Source: Varroa destructor
Taxonomy: Eukaryota; Arthropoda; Arachnida; Mesostigmata; Varroidae
Length of the DNA: 64,000 nt
Assembly (NCBI RefSeq): GCF_002443255.2
Contig: NW_019211454.1
Span: 35,570,061-35,634,060, forward strand
Direction of reading: 5' to 3'
Part shown: positions 38,501 to 51,300 of the stretch, piece by piece
Numbering within the stretch: the stretch's first letter is position 1
Layout: every line of letters begins with the position of its first letter
The notes under the pieces: model-generated
Seen by the model: the letters and a program-made list of their open reading frames with translations, nothing else
Told to the model about the DNA's origin: nothing
The model's database searches: none
Program-made: the position numbers and the translations under genes

Positions 38501-41500
38501 CTCTTTATCCCACGATCCCATCGAGCCCGTTCTCTGGGTCTTGGTCTTAGGTCTTCGGGGCTGAGTCGATGGAGCGTCGGGCAGCCAAACCGCTGGCGGT
38601 CATATAGCGCTCTTCATACAGCGGCCGAAAGGAACAAGGCTTATTTTTCGTGTGATATGGAAATTTACTTCTCTTACAACTACCTACCCTACGATCTCAT
38701 ATACATACCGTTATACAGGGTCTCTGCTAGTGGCAGCACACACTGCCGCGTTGGGAGCAGCGATGACTGTGTACGCGCAGTGGTGGTCGTTCAATATGGA
38801 AGGCCCTTTTCGCCTGTTTACTTATTTCCCCCCTTTCAATCTTGCCCTGTCTCGGTACAATCCTACGGTTACTTGGTCCTATACGCTGTCAACTCTTTGC
38901 CGGTAAGAGTTTTTTAGACAGAATAGTTTCCTGCACACTATCATATATATGGACTCCAGACAGAGAGGCCAAGCCATCACTCCAGCTCTATTGTATCGCG
39001 TTATACGCAATGCCGCAGGTCGACTGAGGAATATGTGGCAGCACCGCTGCGGTCATGTCAGTGGCCGGTTCGCCAATATCAGCCGCTATCGCACGCGCTT
39101 GTACCTCGCCTTTTTCAATGTCACAAAACTAGATAAATTAAAAAATGAAAAACAACTACCACTACTAGATTTGGCGATAAAGAGCAGCAAAATACGAACG
39201 GAAGGAGGACAACCTGTCAGTTTGCGTTAGATGGATGATATTCAATGGAAATCAGTTAAAGCGCGACAAAGCAGACGACCAAGGCCAACAAACAAATGAG
39301 CAGAGACAGAACGGTAGGTAGAAACTAAATCGATCGCCCGCGGGTGCCCGGCAGAAGCATAAATATCCGCTGCGATCCCTCACGATCATGCTCCCTGTAC
39401 AGCTACGTGTACTAGTGTAGGCCGTTCCAAGAAGGGAAATGTGCTGATAATCTGCACTTTGTCTAGCAGCATATTAAATAAGTTTATTTAAAAAACGACT
39501 GCGCAAGTGATGAACCTTGGAACAAAAGACAAGTGAGTAGACGCTAAAACGACGTAGCAACAGTAAAAATAGCCACCTTGATCTCTACGTCTGCAGTGGA
39601 CTGACGAGTCCAACAAAATCGGGAGCGGAAAATGCATGCGCTTATATCAATCATTGAACCAACGGCCTTCTTGATCGTTCTCTTGCGTAGTACAGTCGGA
39701 CAGAACAGAATCTATGTACACGCAGCCACTGTGTTCGGCGGAGAACAAGGGGGCTGATTAGGAGGATTGATAGAAACAGACATGGACGAAGACGGGGGAG
39801 ATAACTTGGTGGCTTCTGGGCTGGTAGGCCATAAACTTGTAAATAGTAGTTGTAGAAAAGTAGTCTACCGCCTCGTTTTTGATTTTTTTCTCCTTTGGCC
39901 TTCTCTGTCTGCTCTGTTTTTTTTTTTTTTTTTGTATCTAGAAAATGTCCACTGCTTCGGAAATTTATGATAACACCGTCGTACTAGCGATGCCTTTGGT
40001 TCTCGTCCGCCTCTGTAGCTTCCGCCGATTCCTTTGACGATGGTGGTGTTGTTGGCATCTGCTGTCGCTGTTATTGCTGACGATAATGGCGATGGGCCCT
40101 TTCGCGATACAGCATCTTTTCTCCCACCAACTCGCTCGTCGTTTTTCTCGCTACGATGTTCGCTATGATGCGCTTTTTTCATCAGGGCATCATCGCGCTG
40201 TCGCGACCGTCGTCATCGAATAGGCTGCTGCCGCTGTCGGCCTTCCTGGCGTCTGGTTAGCTTGGTGGCCTGCTTTGTGTAGGTTTACAGTGGGCGGTAT
40301 TATGGGTGCGTTACTTGCCTACGATGGCTTTATATTGAAAAGCGCGAGCCAGTTACGAACATCGGCCAGAAAGAGGACGTGTCCTTGATTCGCTCAAACC
40401 GAACGAGGAAAACGAGGCAGCGGTGACCTGCCGATAGGTATTTCAGATGATGGAATCGTAGATAAGGGCAGGTTATGCTGAATATAATCATTGGTTGAGT
40501 AAAAAAAAATTGTACGTAGTCGTTGATCTAGTAACAGCTTATTTTTTGTTATATACGCTCTTTCTCTATCGCTTGTTGTTCTTGCCGCTGGGTATGCTAC
40601 ACGAACGTGTACGTAATTAGAGAGAGGGAAGCTTAATTAATATGCGTAGACAGCCAGTGAAACCACGTATCAATTTTAATTCGAAACTGTGCTTCAGAAA
40701 TGCGGCGATGGTGGCAATAACGAGGCTGATATCCCGCACGTGTCAGAATTCTGCTGAGCTTGTCCAACGAATGCAAAAGCACTTCAGGCTGAGAGAACAA
40801 AGAAGATTGCAATGGGGACCCCCCAGACACCTACGTCATTTCCCCAGAGAGAATTAAATGACGAGTATTGGCTGCGGGACCTGAGTCGGCGTTGTTGTTC
40901 GGTGCCACTCAAAAGACTAAATACTTCGATTAGATGTGTCGCTCCCCTTTAACTTTAACACTTTTAACTATGTATGAGGACAAGTTAATTTTTTTGGTTG
41001 CAAATAGGAATCAAAAGTAGAATAAGTTAATTGTTGAGTTTATAGTGCATATAGTGTATGCATAAGGCAAAATCGGGTATATTTTTTTATTACAAAGGAA
41101 AACTTTTTTCCCACACCGCTTTGTTTGCTGACGTTACAGAGCTTCATAGCCAATTTATAACTAAGTAACTTGAAATACCCTTCCTTAATATGTGACGAAA
41201 TAGCATAAACAATTGCATATGAAGCCAAATCCTACGAGGACGACCGACATTCAATTTGTTCGTGTTCATCGAAATATATAAGTAAACAGCATTTGAATAG
41301 CTAACATGATCAGCGGCTTTACCACACTGGGATTGATACGCGTATGGATCACAAGCATTAGGATTTTGCGCCATTTGTTTCGCATAGAACCTTAATACCG
41401 GTTCGGCCATTGTTCCCATTAAAATCACTTACGTCTGCGTGGACTATTTACCACATTATGTTGTAGTATAGCATCGACTCCATAAGTGGTTCAAAATGTA

Positions 41501-42269
41501 TGCTCCTGACGAGCATCTTTCGTACGCACACATGCAGACAAATCAAGTTTGTTTGAATCATTGAAGTAACGATCATAAATCCTTTTGCAGATATTTCATA
41601 TGTGTATACCAACCGTAACCAATTATGAGCGGATGTTCTACTTATATAGCCTTCGAAGTTGAGCGTCGGTACTCTGTATTATAGGTACGTGCCGGTAGAA
41701 ATTCTATTTCGTTATCGGTACAAGCCCACTAATAGGTCATAACCATCACGAAACGAGTTGGAATAAATTTCATGTTTCCTACACATCTAGTAGTGAAGGT
41801 TTCCACCACGCCAGCTCGCTGGGTCAAATCTAGTCATAGAAATCACAGTCATCCACTCCAATATCTGTTAGGATATTGAAGTTTCTACTTTCACATAGAG
41901 CCGGTAATTTCTCAAAACTTCAACTCCAAGGTATACGTGACAAACTAAATCGCCTCAGGCGCGTGTGCCATCAGTTGCTACATGTCAAATTGCCGATGTA
42001 TCCTTCCAGAGAGGAATCACATCTAAGTTAAAAAAATATCCTCTCTACCACTCACCATTTTGATAAAATCCAAAATTTACGTTAGACGAAAGATCCGAAT
42101 CTGTAGTTGACGATGAACCCGAAATGGAAGAATGCTCTGCAGCGGTATCGGCCGTTGAGCACTCGTTGTTGTTGGCCAGATCTTCATCTTCAGATAAGGA
42201 CATGGGCTCCAGTTCGGAGCTGAGCTGGTCCGGTGGAGAAGTAGGATTTGAGATAACTGACAAATGCAT
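28952..42269 (-). CDS. Schip1: Schwannomin-interacting protein 1 homologue (SCHIP1), four-exon gene
   Basis: The gene encodes an adaptor of the SCHIP1 family. In vertebrates SCHIP1 binds the NF2 product merlin/schwannomin and ankyrin at the cell cortex, and the Drosophila protein links Expanded to Tao-1 in Hippo signalling. Exons 42056-42269, 36909-37093, 31044-31166 and 28952-29419 join with matching phases (1, 0, 0) into 990 bases, or 329 residues. The parts are a Ser/Asp/Glu-rich N-terminus, a polar linker, NEREEIRQRL (137-146), a basic stretch, FSARKTRLMAEARLALA (about 214-230), and a C-terminal coiled coil from 275. The order matches vertebrate SCHIP1, whose C-terminus is longer. The introns are 4962, 5742 and 1624 bases. 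The start is the first Met of the most 5' exon found; a longer isoform with more upstream exons is possible. Confidence 0.85.
29420..31043 (-). other. SCHIP1 intron 3
   Basis: Runs from GTCTGT (donor after a GCGAAG exon end) to ttggcag. A possible small exon lies inside it, ending at the good donor GGTCAG|GTATGA near 30627. Its phases (2 in, 2 out) do not fit the neighbouring exons, so I treat it as chance. A poly-T/G tract occupies about 30308-30323. Confidence 0.6.
31044..31166 (-). CDS. Schip1: SCHIP1 homologue, third exon (NERE motif)
   Basis: 123 bases, 41 codons, phase 0 at both ends. It begins RPC-NEREEIRQRLAMLDIDD; vertebrate SCHIP1 has NERE.IRQKLALG..FDD at the corresponding place, so both the motif and the acidic residues after it are kept. 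The rest is an acidic Ser-rich stretch ending in KVEAK. The acceptor is tcttgcag. The donor AAG|GTCTGT has a perfect exon side but C at +3. A second donor at 31037|31036 (phase 1) would pair with the alternative last-exon acceptor at 29313. Confidence 0.85.
32506..32553. repeat. (TC)n(CA)n compound microsatellite
   Basis: About fifteen TC units pass directly into about nine CA units. It lies inside SCHIP1 intron 2. Confidence 0.95.
35155..35174. repeat. Poly-A tract, 20 bases
   Basis: Twenty A in a row inside SCHIP1 intron 2. It could be the tail of an old retroposed copy, but I see neither a recognisable body upstream nor flanking target-site repeats. Confidence 0.85.
36909..37093 (-). CDS. 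Schip1: SCHIP1 homologue, second exon
   Basis: 185 bases with phase 1 in and phase 0 out, fitting both neighbours. The acceptor is cacaacgcag and the donor CGACAG|GTGCGC. After the split Gly codon it encodes 61 residues: NLNDLSSGDTEETEELIRKA, then a likely short amphipathic helix (AQALLDR), then an Arg/Pro-rich linker ending PPTDYSRQ. I recognise no domain. Its place in the gene rests on strand, splice sites, phase and acidic/Ser composition, not on homology. Confidence 0.72.
37094..42055 (-). other. SCHIP1 intron 1
   Basis: 5.0 kb from GTGAGT to cacaacgcag. It contains a CAGA run (37475-37490), a 17-base poly-T (39917-39933) and a GC-richer patch at 38.4-39.2 kb. The patch has two plus-strand open frames (206 and 93 codons) without recognisable motifs. 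Confidence 0.6.
42056..42269 (-). CDS. Schip1: SCHIP1 homologue, most 5' exon found
   Basis: It encodes 71 residues plus the first base of a Gly codon and ends at a textbook donor, AATG|GTGAGT. The translation is Ser/Asp/Glu-rich (ELEPMSLSEDEDLANNN, then a Ser/Thr run SSISGSSSTTDSDLSSNVNF), like the disordered acidic N-terminal half of vertebrate SCHIP1. The start ATG (42267-42269) is the only Met before the acidic run. An upstream TAA closes the frame, but an acceptor-like AG (exon start 42298) could add nine residues and attach earlier exons. So this is either a first coding exon or an internal one. Confidence 0.7.
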
Positions 42270-42888
42270 GTCGTTTGAGTTACCAGCCGGGTGAAAGGCT
42301 TAGTCGATGGTGCGAAAGCCACAGCTAAAATCAGACGCAAAGACGAAAAGTAGTAACAGATTAGAACAGGCGCAGAATTTTCTAGAAATTTAAAATTTCC
42401 ATTTAAATTGCGCATTTTCATTAGATACCTTAGAACAAATCTATTTGCACCTGTTCAAAATGACCGTATACGTTTTACAATATTTAGCATATATTCTAGG
42501 ATATGGTAATATATAATATTCTATAATATCTGGCAGTTGGTGCGCCTAGACCCGTGAGTATTCGTTCTATTTCCTGGATAGGAGACTGTTGATTCTTTCC
42601 ACCCAGGTATAACAGAAGGTAGATTGTTTTAGGCTCTGTTCGACTGTGTCACCAATTGCTAGTAGATTTTTTGATTTCGGAAGTAAACAATAATGTTTAC
42701 GAGGATAAAGCAACAACGAACCTAGACGACCTGCACGAAGGTAGCTCGTTTGAATGTCTTATCTTATCGCTCATTTCGTTAACCTATTCAAGTTAACAAT
42801 AGTAATTAACTAATAGGAACCGTATAGAGTGTTAGCTTCGTAATGAATACGCAAAGAGACGTTTGTCCGTTGTCTCAGGCACGTTGCA

Positions 42889-42952
42889 ATATATATATAT
42901 ATATATGTATGTATGGGAATTTTACCAAATTCATTCATTCATTCATTCATTT
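42889..42952. repeat. (AT)n then (ATTC)n microsatellites
   Basis: An AT run (42889-42906) and two GTAT units are followed, 15 bases on, by about six ATTC units (42929-42952). Confidence 0.9.
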
Positions 42953-45289
42953 CAATTACATTTGCCATTGATCAATATTAGACTGAGCGTATACCTCTCT
43001 GTCAGTGTCTTAATGGTAAATGTTAACACTTTCTACCAAGAAAACAAATTAACTTTGATTCAGTTCTGCAAAAATAGGCAGTGAACACGATAATTTTTCC
43101 CCTGACGACAAACTTTGTAAATTTATATCAACTCAATAACCTCAGATCGACAATTCACTAGATCATGAATAGGCAGGCAACAGGGAAAGAAGTGTATCTA
43201 TGAGAATCAGGCTTCAGAATCGTTCGAAATTTGAGTTATATATAAATTACACTTTATATATTTAGTTGGAATAAAAGCATCGGTAAGGATGTATCGACTT
43301 TTGCTCCTATTCCTGTTCCAGTAGTTCAGCGCATAAATGTTAGTCTGTAATGTTTAAAGGAATCTGTTTGCATAGATCGCAGTTACAGGTAGAAAAACTC
43401 TTATTATTAGTTTTTAGTTCATAGTGGGATCGAGTCGTACGGCTCGTGTTTTTATTCGGGCTTTTAACAAACAGACTTCGAGCGCCCTCTAACGAACGAT
43501 AACTATTGGCATCTAGATCTAGCTTGGTTTTCAGATGATTTCTAATGAAATATTTGCTTAACGCCATCGTAATTTTAGAGTTTCAACTACCGGGGTTAGT
43601 CTCAGACAGTATGTGTCGAATAGATAGATTTCGCTAATGTCGCCAATGGAAGACGACTGTAAAGCACGTTTCAGATTGCCTCCTTGGTAGCGGCCCTGAA
43701 GGACGCTTTGATATCGACGGGCTAGTTACGGACTGTCAACGAAAATAGTGCACCCCGAACGATTATTGCGCCAAAAAATAGGACATACATTTATTATAAC
43801 ATCCTGATTGGTATTATCGTATCGGGGTGACTGAGAAAAACGTATATTTTCATGTAAACACAAATGAAGATATTAGTGCCCTCTTGCAAAGGCCAAGAAC
43901 AGTAGTAGATTCTCATAGACTTTTAAGTCTGCTATTAACTGCCGGTTTTCAATGGTAACATTTCTAATTAACATTCCCCTTATATAGTAGACAAATAGGA
44001 ACTCTGTGTTATTATTTGCACCTGAACCTTTTAATAATATACTCGCTCTTCCAATGGAGCTCATTGTATAGAGAGTATACAATGGGCAGCCTATGCACCC
44101 TTTTCTTTCCCCTCAAGCTTATCAGTTATTTTCGATAGCCGACATTCAGCTTGAAGAGCAGCGATAAGCATCGTCCGAGGAAGAATTGCAAGTGTTCTCA
44201 TCTGACAGATACCGCATTTGAATTTATTCTACACTAAACTTGGCGCTAGCGGTCAATGCAAGCGTCTGCAAACTTTTCTTAGAGGTTCACTAACTTTTTG
44301 AAGCGTTGTCACACCACATCCAATACTTTCAAAAATCTAAGATAAAAACAATAATTTTTCTCAATAATCAGTTATTCTTATCCAACGCGGTGCGGCTGAA
44401 TACAAAAGAGAGATCGGTAAATGTCTGATACTGTCGTCTGATGGAATATTTAACGACTTAATGCCGGACGAAGAATTTTTACATGTTAAAGTGAATGTGT
44501 TACTTTACGATATGCAGATACGAGCTACGCCAGACACGGCGCGTACGCAGTTTTTCTATCTGTGTTAATAATGAATAAAAGTGTGAGGTTCTGCTATAAT
44601 TAGAATCTAAACTACAGTCTTTTTCAATTAACAGTACAATAATAAACAAACAATGAAATGACGAATAAAAGGAAGAAAAAACCGTACGGAGGCTCAAAGC
44701 GTTACTGCTTAATTTTAAAAAAAAAAACAAAATTATCAGGAAAAAAGCGAGAACTAAGAGTTGCCTTGCGAATGTATGTAGAAAAAAGCTGCAACGCCAA
44801 CGTGTAAGCCACCCTCCTTATGAAGCAACGATGACGATCAGCAAGTGATGGCAGTACGAGCTACTTTGTGCTACGTACAGATTTAACAATGGGCGTCTTT
44901 GTCGTTCTTTTGTGAAATCTACTTGTATTTGTTCTTAAAGTTAACTTCTCAAATTTACTTAAAAAACATTCTATTTAATTTATTGTTTATTTGATTTAAC
45001 CGCTAGTTTATTGTCCTGCAATAGCCCTAATAAAATATTATCTAAATAAAACTACTATTAGATACTTAGGACAGCTAAAAAGCTCGTCTGTTCGCTGCGT
45101 GCACGTTTGTGTCCTCTATTCGAATGCGCCAGGAGTCGCTATACGGCTTACATTTATTTAGCTGTCATGCCACGTGCGCGTTCAACCTTAAAGCGACAAC
45201 GCATCCAACAAGTTGACAAATCGCAATTATAATTCAGGCGTCTAGCAGTAGCCTAGAGACGGCCAGCGGAGTTTCAATTGTAGATACAA

Positions 45290-45360
45290 TCCATGTAGGT
45301 AGATATTTCTTGATCAGACTTTTTAAAAAAGCCTGACCAACAAATATCTATCTACATGGA
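45290..45360. repeat. 71-bp near-perfect palindrome (MITE-like or hairpin RNA)
   Basis: Left arm 45290-45324 and right arm 45326-45360 match at 31 of 35 positions around one base; one of the four differences would be a G-U pair in RNA. The centre is ttttt-a-aaaaa, so a transcript would fold into a stem of about 30 bp with a small A/U loop. The outer ends are tccatgtagg and tctacatgga. Flanking bases do not extend the match, and I see no target-site duplication. It could be a tiny foldback transposon or a pre-microRNA-like hairpin. It matches no conserved arthropod microRNA seed that I know. Confidence 0.85.
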
Positions 45361-48300
45361 AAAAGCTCCCTTTATCAGCGACCCCGCGGAGAGAGATAAC
45401 TTTACTTAAGGGCTTCGGACAACTTCTGGCACTCATATCTTATGGATTTCACATATTAAGATAGCGACATCTCAGCACTTAGTTCTTGCCATAGGCTTAC
45501 TGCTTGTTAAACTCGAACGTTTAATAAAATTAAGGGAGTAAATAGTTATAAATACTTGTACACATTTCAGCCGATTGATGGGTTAACGGTGTATATAGCT
45601 TGATGTGTTGTACCAATCACTTTTGTGGTTCATGCAGGTACATATACAACCTGTAAAAATACCTTAAACTCGTTCTGTCGACGTCTGTCACAATCCCCAC
45701 CCTGGCTTCTAGAAAGGCTTAGTTCAAGGTCGAGTTGACTATTGGACGAACATTGCGGTGGGCTTCAACGAACCGCGCCACATATTATCGGTGCATGGTG
45801 CTTGTTATCCTACTAATAAATTTAATAGAGAGAACCGAATTGCAGCGTTATTAGCGAAAGGAATTATCCTTCCCAGTTTATTGTACAAGGACCTATACAG
45901 ACCCCATGCGAACAGTCATACGCATCTTGTGCTCGCGTACAGATACACGAATGATGCAATGGAACGTACGTTTGTACAAACTCAATCGCGTACCTCAACG
46001 TCGCTGTATATAATGATCAGCTATTATATCGGTTCTCTCTGTCAGCCTAATTGTTTTCATTGGCCTTGACGAAGGCTGACATTCGTTCATTCGTTACAGC
46101 CACATAGAGGCGGTCACCATATACCCAGCATTAATGTAATAACTCACCTGAGGGCCCACGGATAAAAAACTGATCGAGGTAACAAGTCAACAAATTTCCG
46201 GTCGCACTACAGCCACTCAAAACGGGCTTATATTTCAATCACAATACCAAACGTAATTTCACTACGGTCCACTAGAAATGAACGTACGAGCGTCGCTTCA
46301 ACTTATACGGCATTATGGAGCCGTGTCGGCGAGAACCGTCCTGTCGACTTCAACAACACCTGTTAATTGCTATACAGAGGCAATCTCGAGGGCAATAATT
46401 GCTAATAGTTGACCAGCGCGAAATCAACATAACGCACAGGAGCACACGATGCTAAGGGTGAATCCAAGATGGCGTCCACCCATAGCCTTCACAGCAAACG
46501 AGTTTGCTGGACAACAGATCACTTGGGCTTCAGCTTGGGAGGCGCACCGCGTTCGTTTAGAGGCTCAAGCTCAAAGCGCACAAGTGTCGGACGGAGCGAA
46601 AGGGCGAATGTCAATGCAGCCTATTTACAGCTATTCTGCCTGCCCGCGGTTTCAACTACTCTGTCTGTATAGCATGTACCTACACAGATTAGGTTTGTAT
46701 TGTAAAGGATAAAATTAAATGATAAATTGCATAAACAGTGTATTAGCAAATTCTTCTATCGTTGCGATATGTTCATATATAACTCTTGGGTGGTTCGGCA
46801 ATATCTGCTACGCTGCTATATACGTTCCACTGGTTTCCGTTATCCAAAAATAAAGAACCTCGTCGATAGTTTCCTTGTTTCAATTAAATGTGTAAAGGTC
46901 AATGTAACGAAAGATCAATAACTTAATTTAGATCGGTAGTGTATTAAATGTGTAATAACTTGCTCGTTTACTAACCGCGCAGCTCTTTCAAGGCGTTCAG
47001 GTGTGGCGACACGTAGATTACTAATTACTAAGGACACTTACGATGAGTGAGCACTTGAGCTTTATATACGGTTAATAAGAACTTCAACACGCCGGGGTAC
47101 AGATAAAATGCAATCAACTGCGTTACTATTTGAATATTTGAAAGGAAGTTACGATTTAGTTCGTGTTTTTTCAACTGCTGTTAGTCCGTTTTGGTTTGAG
47201 CAACTTTATAGTAAACAATTACTTGTTTAATATAACAGATTCTGCTCGCTTCGTTTCTTTTTTTTTATTGTGAAACGAAAAAAGACTCCGATGACATAAC
47301 CAAAGTGATACATAGCTTTTTCTTCGATTATAAACATCGCTATTTGAATCGAGATTTGTCTAATAGAGCAAATAAAACTTAGCCGTTCAACTGCTGAAAG
47401 GTCTGATTAAGCTTTTAGCGGCCACTCTTCAAATATATTACTATTTTGAATGTGAAAAATCTAGCAATCATACAGGTAACAACGTCAGCTGCAGTAGCTA
47501 AACTCGCATAACGTCTGCTATCAACTTGGCAACTTCAGTTAACTTCAATCGTGGTACACGAAATAATTAATAAATTAATTACTCAACCTGAATCAATCGA
47601 TCAACTAAACAGCCATTGAAATTAAACTTTTTTGTTAAGTAAAGTCATACATCAGTATTCAATAGCTAACACTCGGAACGCTTTTCACTGGATTCTAGTC
47701 GTGTTTTTAAATAGGTATTCATAATACCTTCGCCGAATAGTTTTTACGGATTCTAAAGAAAAGTGGACCGATATCCGGCAAGAGTTTACACTATAGCGTA
47801 TTATAAGCGCAATGTATGAGTAAGAGAATCCTACTTAACTGCAATGATGCCTTTCTCTGTCCAGAGAGACGCACTTCCATAAGCCTTCTTGATGGCTCAA
47901 TCTTAATGCCTCAAGAGCTAACTTGTACTATATAAGAAATCTAAATACATTCTCACGCCAGTATCACAGTAACGTGTTCGCCTCTCCCAAGCTTACGGTC
48001 ATATGAAATAGTTCAGGTTCAAGGCATAGCGTGGATCCACGTTGTTGGGAGGAATTTATATGATGAACTTTTCGTATGTTCCAATTCAAGAGTGAAGTCT
48101 AAACACAGGAGTGACCTTACCCCCCTTTCGTCTACTCTAATTGTTCTCTACAAACCACCCGAGAGATTCAAAGCAGGGGCAACATATCGATGCGTAAACC
48201 GCAGTTACGTGTATCCCGGTTAAAAAGATGTACAGATTTCTACATTTTAATGGTGATCGTATTGCTTTCTTAGTCAACCCAAACAGATCTTTTTCGTCCA

Positions 48301-51300
48301 GTTTTCGACTTCAAATAATAAAACAATCTTTTAAGGCTCTGTCTTCATGAATATATCATAACCATAAGAGCAAGATATCAGACTTGTCATTTGTTTACAA
48401 GAAAAAGATTGACTCCTAACACCGCATCCACTATAAATTCAGATTGGTCGAGGAGGCCATGTTGGCATCGAAATTGGCTCCTGTATATTTTACAGTGAAG
48501 TAGGGAGAGAGAAATATTGACCTGTAAGTTCTCAGTAGCTAACGCTACGTTCTTTTGCTTCTGATTTGGTAATTGTGGCTGAATCTTCTGTGGGGCATTT
48601 CGAATTAGTGGTGTTCTTATTGCTAATGCTTTAGGTGCATTGCCAGTTTAGTCATACCGGTAAGCATTAAGTAGCTTCGACGAATCGGCTTTGTTTCTGT
48701 ACTGTATGTGTGTTTTGAAACAACAATTGCAAAAGGTGTCAACTACAAACAAGCACAAATACACAGCTGCATGCGAGTGCTTAACTGGTTAGGAACCAGT
48801 GTCGTTAGGCAACTACTTTTCGTTTTTTTTTGGATCGAATTGGACGGCGGGTGCTTCGAGTGTATGCGAACCGTTTCACGTGTCTATACCACAGCTCAAG
48901 TCATCGCGTTTCGTAATTTGTCGCTTAACTTCCTGCTGTTGTTATATGGCAGCAACGTAACTTAGCAGTGACGAAATAAAGAAAAAAACAAAAGATACAC
49001 TACTGTTCTCAAATGGAGCTGAGTGGTTTATAAATTGTTGACGGAAGAGAACAAAACTTAATGTATTTGGAAAGCCGGCGTCTGCACTTTAGTGATAGCA
49101 GACGAATTATAAGGTCTTACCTCAAGCAGACGATGGAGACGGATTAGCTCTGTTTACTTCGGTTTAGGTTCTGTTTAGGTTGCGCAAACAGGATTCTAAG
49201 CATCGTTGTTGCCCTGTTAAAATAAAAGAGAAATCAACCGAGGCTATATGGACGCCAGTGAATGTGCTGCCCGTCATGATGCCATCCCAAACGGCCGGAG
49301 ACAAAATCACGATTATTCACTAATGATGTAGTGACTTACGTCACCTTTAGTTATTGTGACGGTACACTTTCGGGGCTAAATTAGTAGGCAATACAGTTGG
49401 TGGTTTTTGTAATAAATGACAAGATAAATTTTAAGTGGAATCTCTACTTGTTTTTTTTTAAATTAGTAATAGATTTGCCTAAGCCTTTTTAAACTAGAGA
49501 CATCGTTTATTGCTTGACTGTATCCAGCGGACTGAAATTAGTTACGGCATACGTAAAGTATATATATAGCATGAGCTTATTGCCTTCTAACGTAGATAAC
49601 ATATAATGTTCGTTCTCTTTGTTCACATCAATTTCCCTACCATAAGGAGTATTTCGACAAAAGTTTTGACGACGATGGGCACGGGTGCCACTGACGCCAA
49701 ACCACCCATTTGCCCACCTATCCTGTGATGTGGTCTCTCCCGTTTTTTCTATGAAGCTTACTAACTCACCCCACTCTAGCGGGCCATAGCTTAATGCAAA
49801 AGGGAGCTCCGGGAAACCACTGTACAGGACAAAATGGGGTCCCATGCGAGTTGGATGGGGAATTTATAAGCGACGCTGTGTGACCCAAACTCTGGCGGTA
49901 GCCACTTTTCAAGCAAGAATCGGTTGAGATTGGGTTTGTTTCGTTTCGTCGGATGTTGTCATTGAAATAGCAAGCGGCAATCGGTCCTCTGCCTGCCTCC
50001 CGCAAATTCTGCAACCGACCTTTGGGTGCGGGTATCTGCTGGAAAGGATACGATGTCTGTCGTAGTTGCGACCGTTCCAGTGCAGTAGGGTGAGTTGCAG
50101 TGTTGGCGGAGGTAGCTTTAGCTTCAGATAGGAAAGCCTCCGTGCGTTGATGTGTGATGGTAAAGCGAATGGAGCACTGATGAAGAACGTGCCCCTTTCA
50201 ACAACGACTGAGCAAGGAAATTATGAACATGGGGGGAAAATAGCATAGAAAATGAGGCGAGGTCAAGTGTTATAAATGAATCAAAATCATATGGAGTTTT
50301 ACGTAGTAGACTGGTGTGGCTTTTGTAATACCCGATCATCGGACAGCAATAACATTTCCATGCTCTAGTTTCTTCGCTGGCATTTTTGCGCCCGCATCGA
50401 GTAACGCTTGCATGTAAAGTATTTGAAGATAATTAGAAAAACGCATTGAGATCTCCCTGTTTTCAGGGGTATCGCGGCAATATTACGTTCTTGTGTGACG
50501 CTACAATGTGTAGCTGTCCATCATCTTAGCATTCACTCATAGTATAATAACCGCCGGTTGGTGGAAAATGGTCCCATTGCCGAACATCCATCAATAAACA
50601 TGATTGCTGAAAACTCTTTTTTGTTAATAGTACGACTTATTCATGCCTCTATAACAAACTTCATGTGTATCCACAAATAAACATAGCCAACGAAAGAATT
50701 TACACACACAAAAACACAAACGCTTTTCAAATGGTGCCTCGAGCAGCTTGTCCCATATTCTGTAACCATTAGAATATGCTAGGCTAATCCTTCGTTATAC
50801 GTCACATCGCATGGACACACCCTACGAGAAGGAGCGCCCTTCCATAGATGCGTCTACTACATACTAGAAAATATATATACAATAGAGAATAAGGGAAGCG
50901 CATTATAAAGTATATCCGGTATAATGCCTCATGCGTGAGCTCTCCTTGTATAAAATTCCTGACAACTAAGTGCTCTACATACACGGATAAAAACAGAGTT
51001 TTGACATCGTCCGACCGAGAGCGCCAGCGCGCTATGATGCTGGGCGAAAAGAAAACGATTGTACTGATTGTGCTACGGAGGTTTTTTGCTTTGTAAAAAA
51101 AATATATATACATATAGAGAAAGAGAGAGAGCGGGACCGGAGGCGGTTTGACCAAGTCGAGATGGGCACTGGGGGACCAGGGGGAAACCTTCGAAATCCT
51201 AAAGCGAAGAGAGGAAGCGAAATGTGATGTAATTCAGCAACGACAGCAGTCGAGGAAGTTGCAAAAGCAGCAGCGGTGTTAAGAGAAATATGGTAGAACG

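Noticed and set aside
38297..38917. 206-codon plus-strand open frame
   Set aside because: No domain, mixed codon use and no splice context. One frame of this length is expected by chance in 64 kb read six ways.
38949..39230. 93-codon Arg-rich plus-strand frame starting at an ATG
   Set aside because: The first half has coding-like codons, but the ATG context is poor and no family is recognised. It lies inside the SCHIP1 intron on the other strand.
47965..47985. tatcacag string matching the miR-2 family seed
   Set aside because: Only the 8-base seed matches and no hairpin partner is seen nearby.
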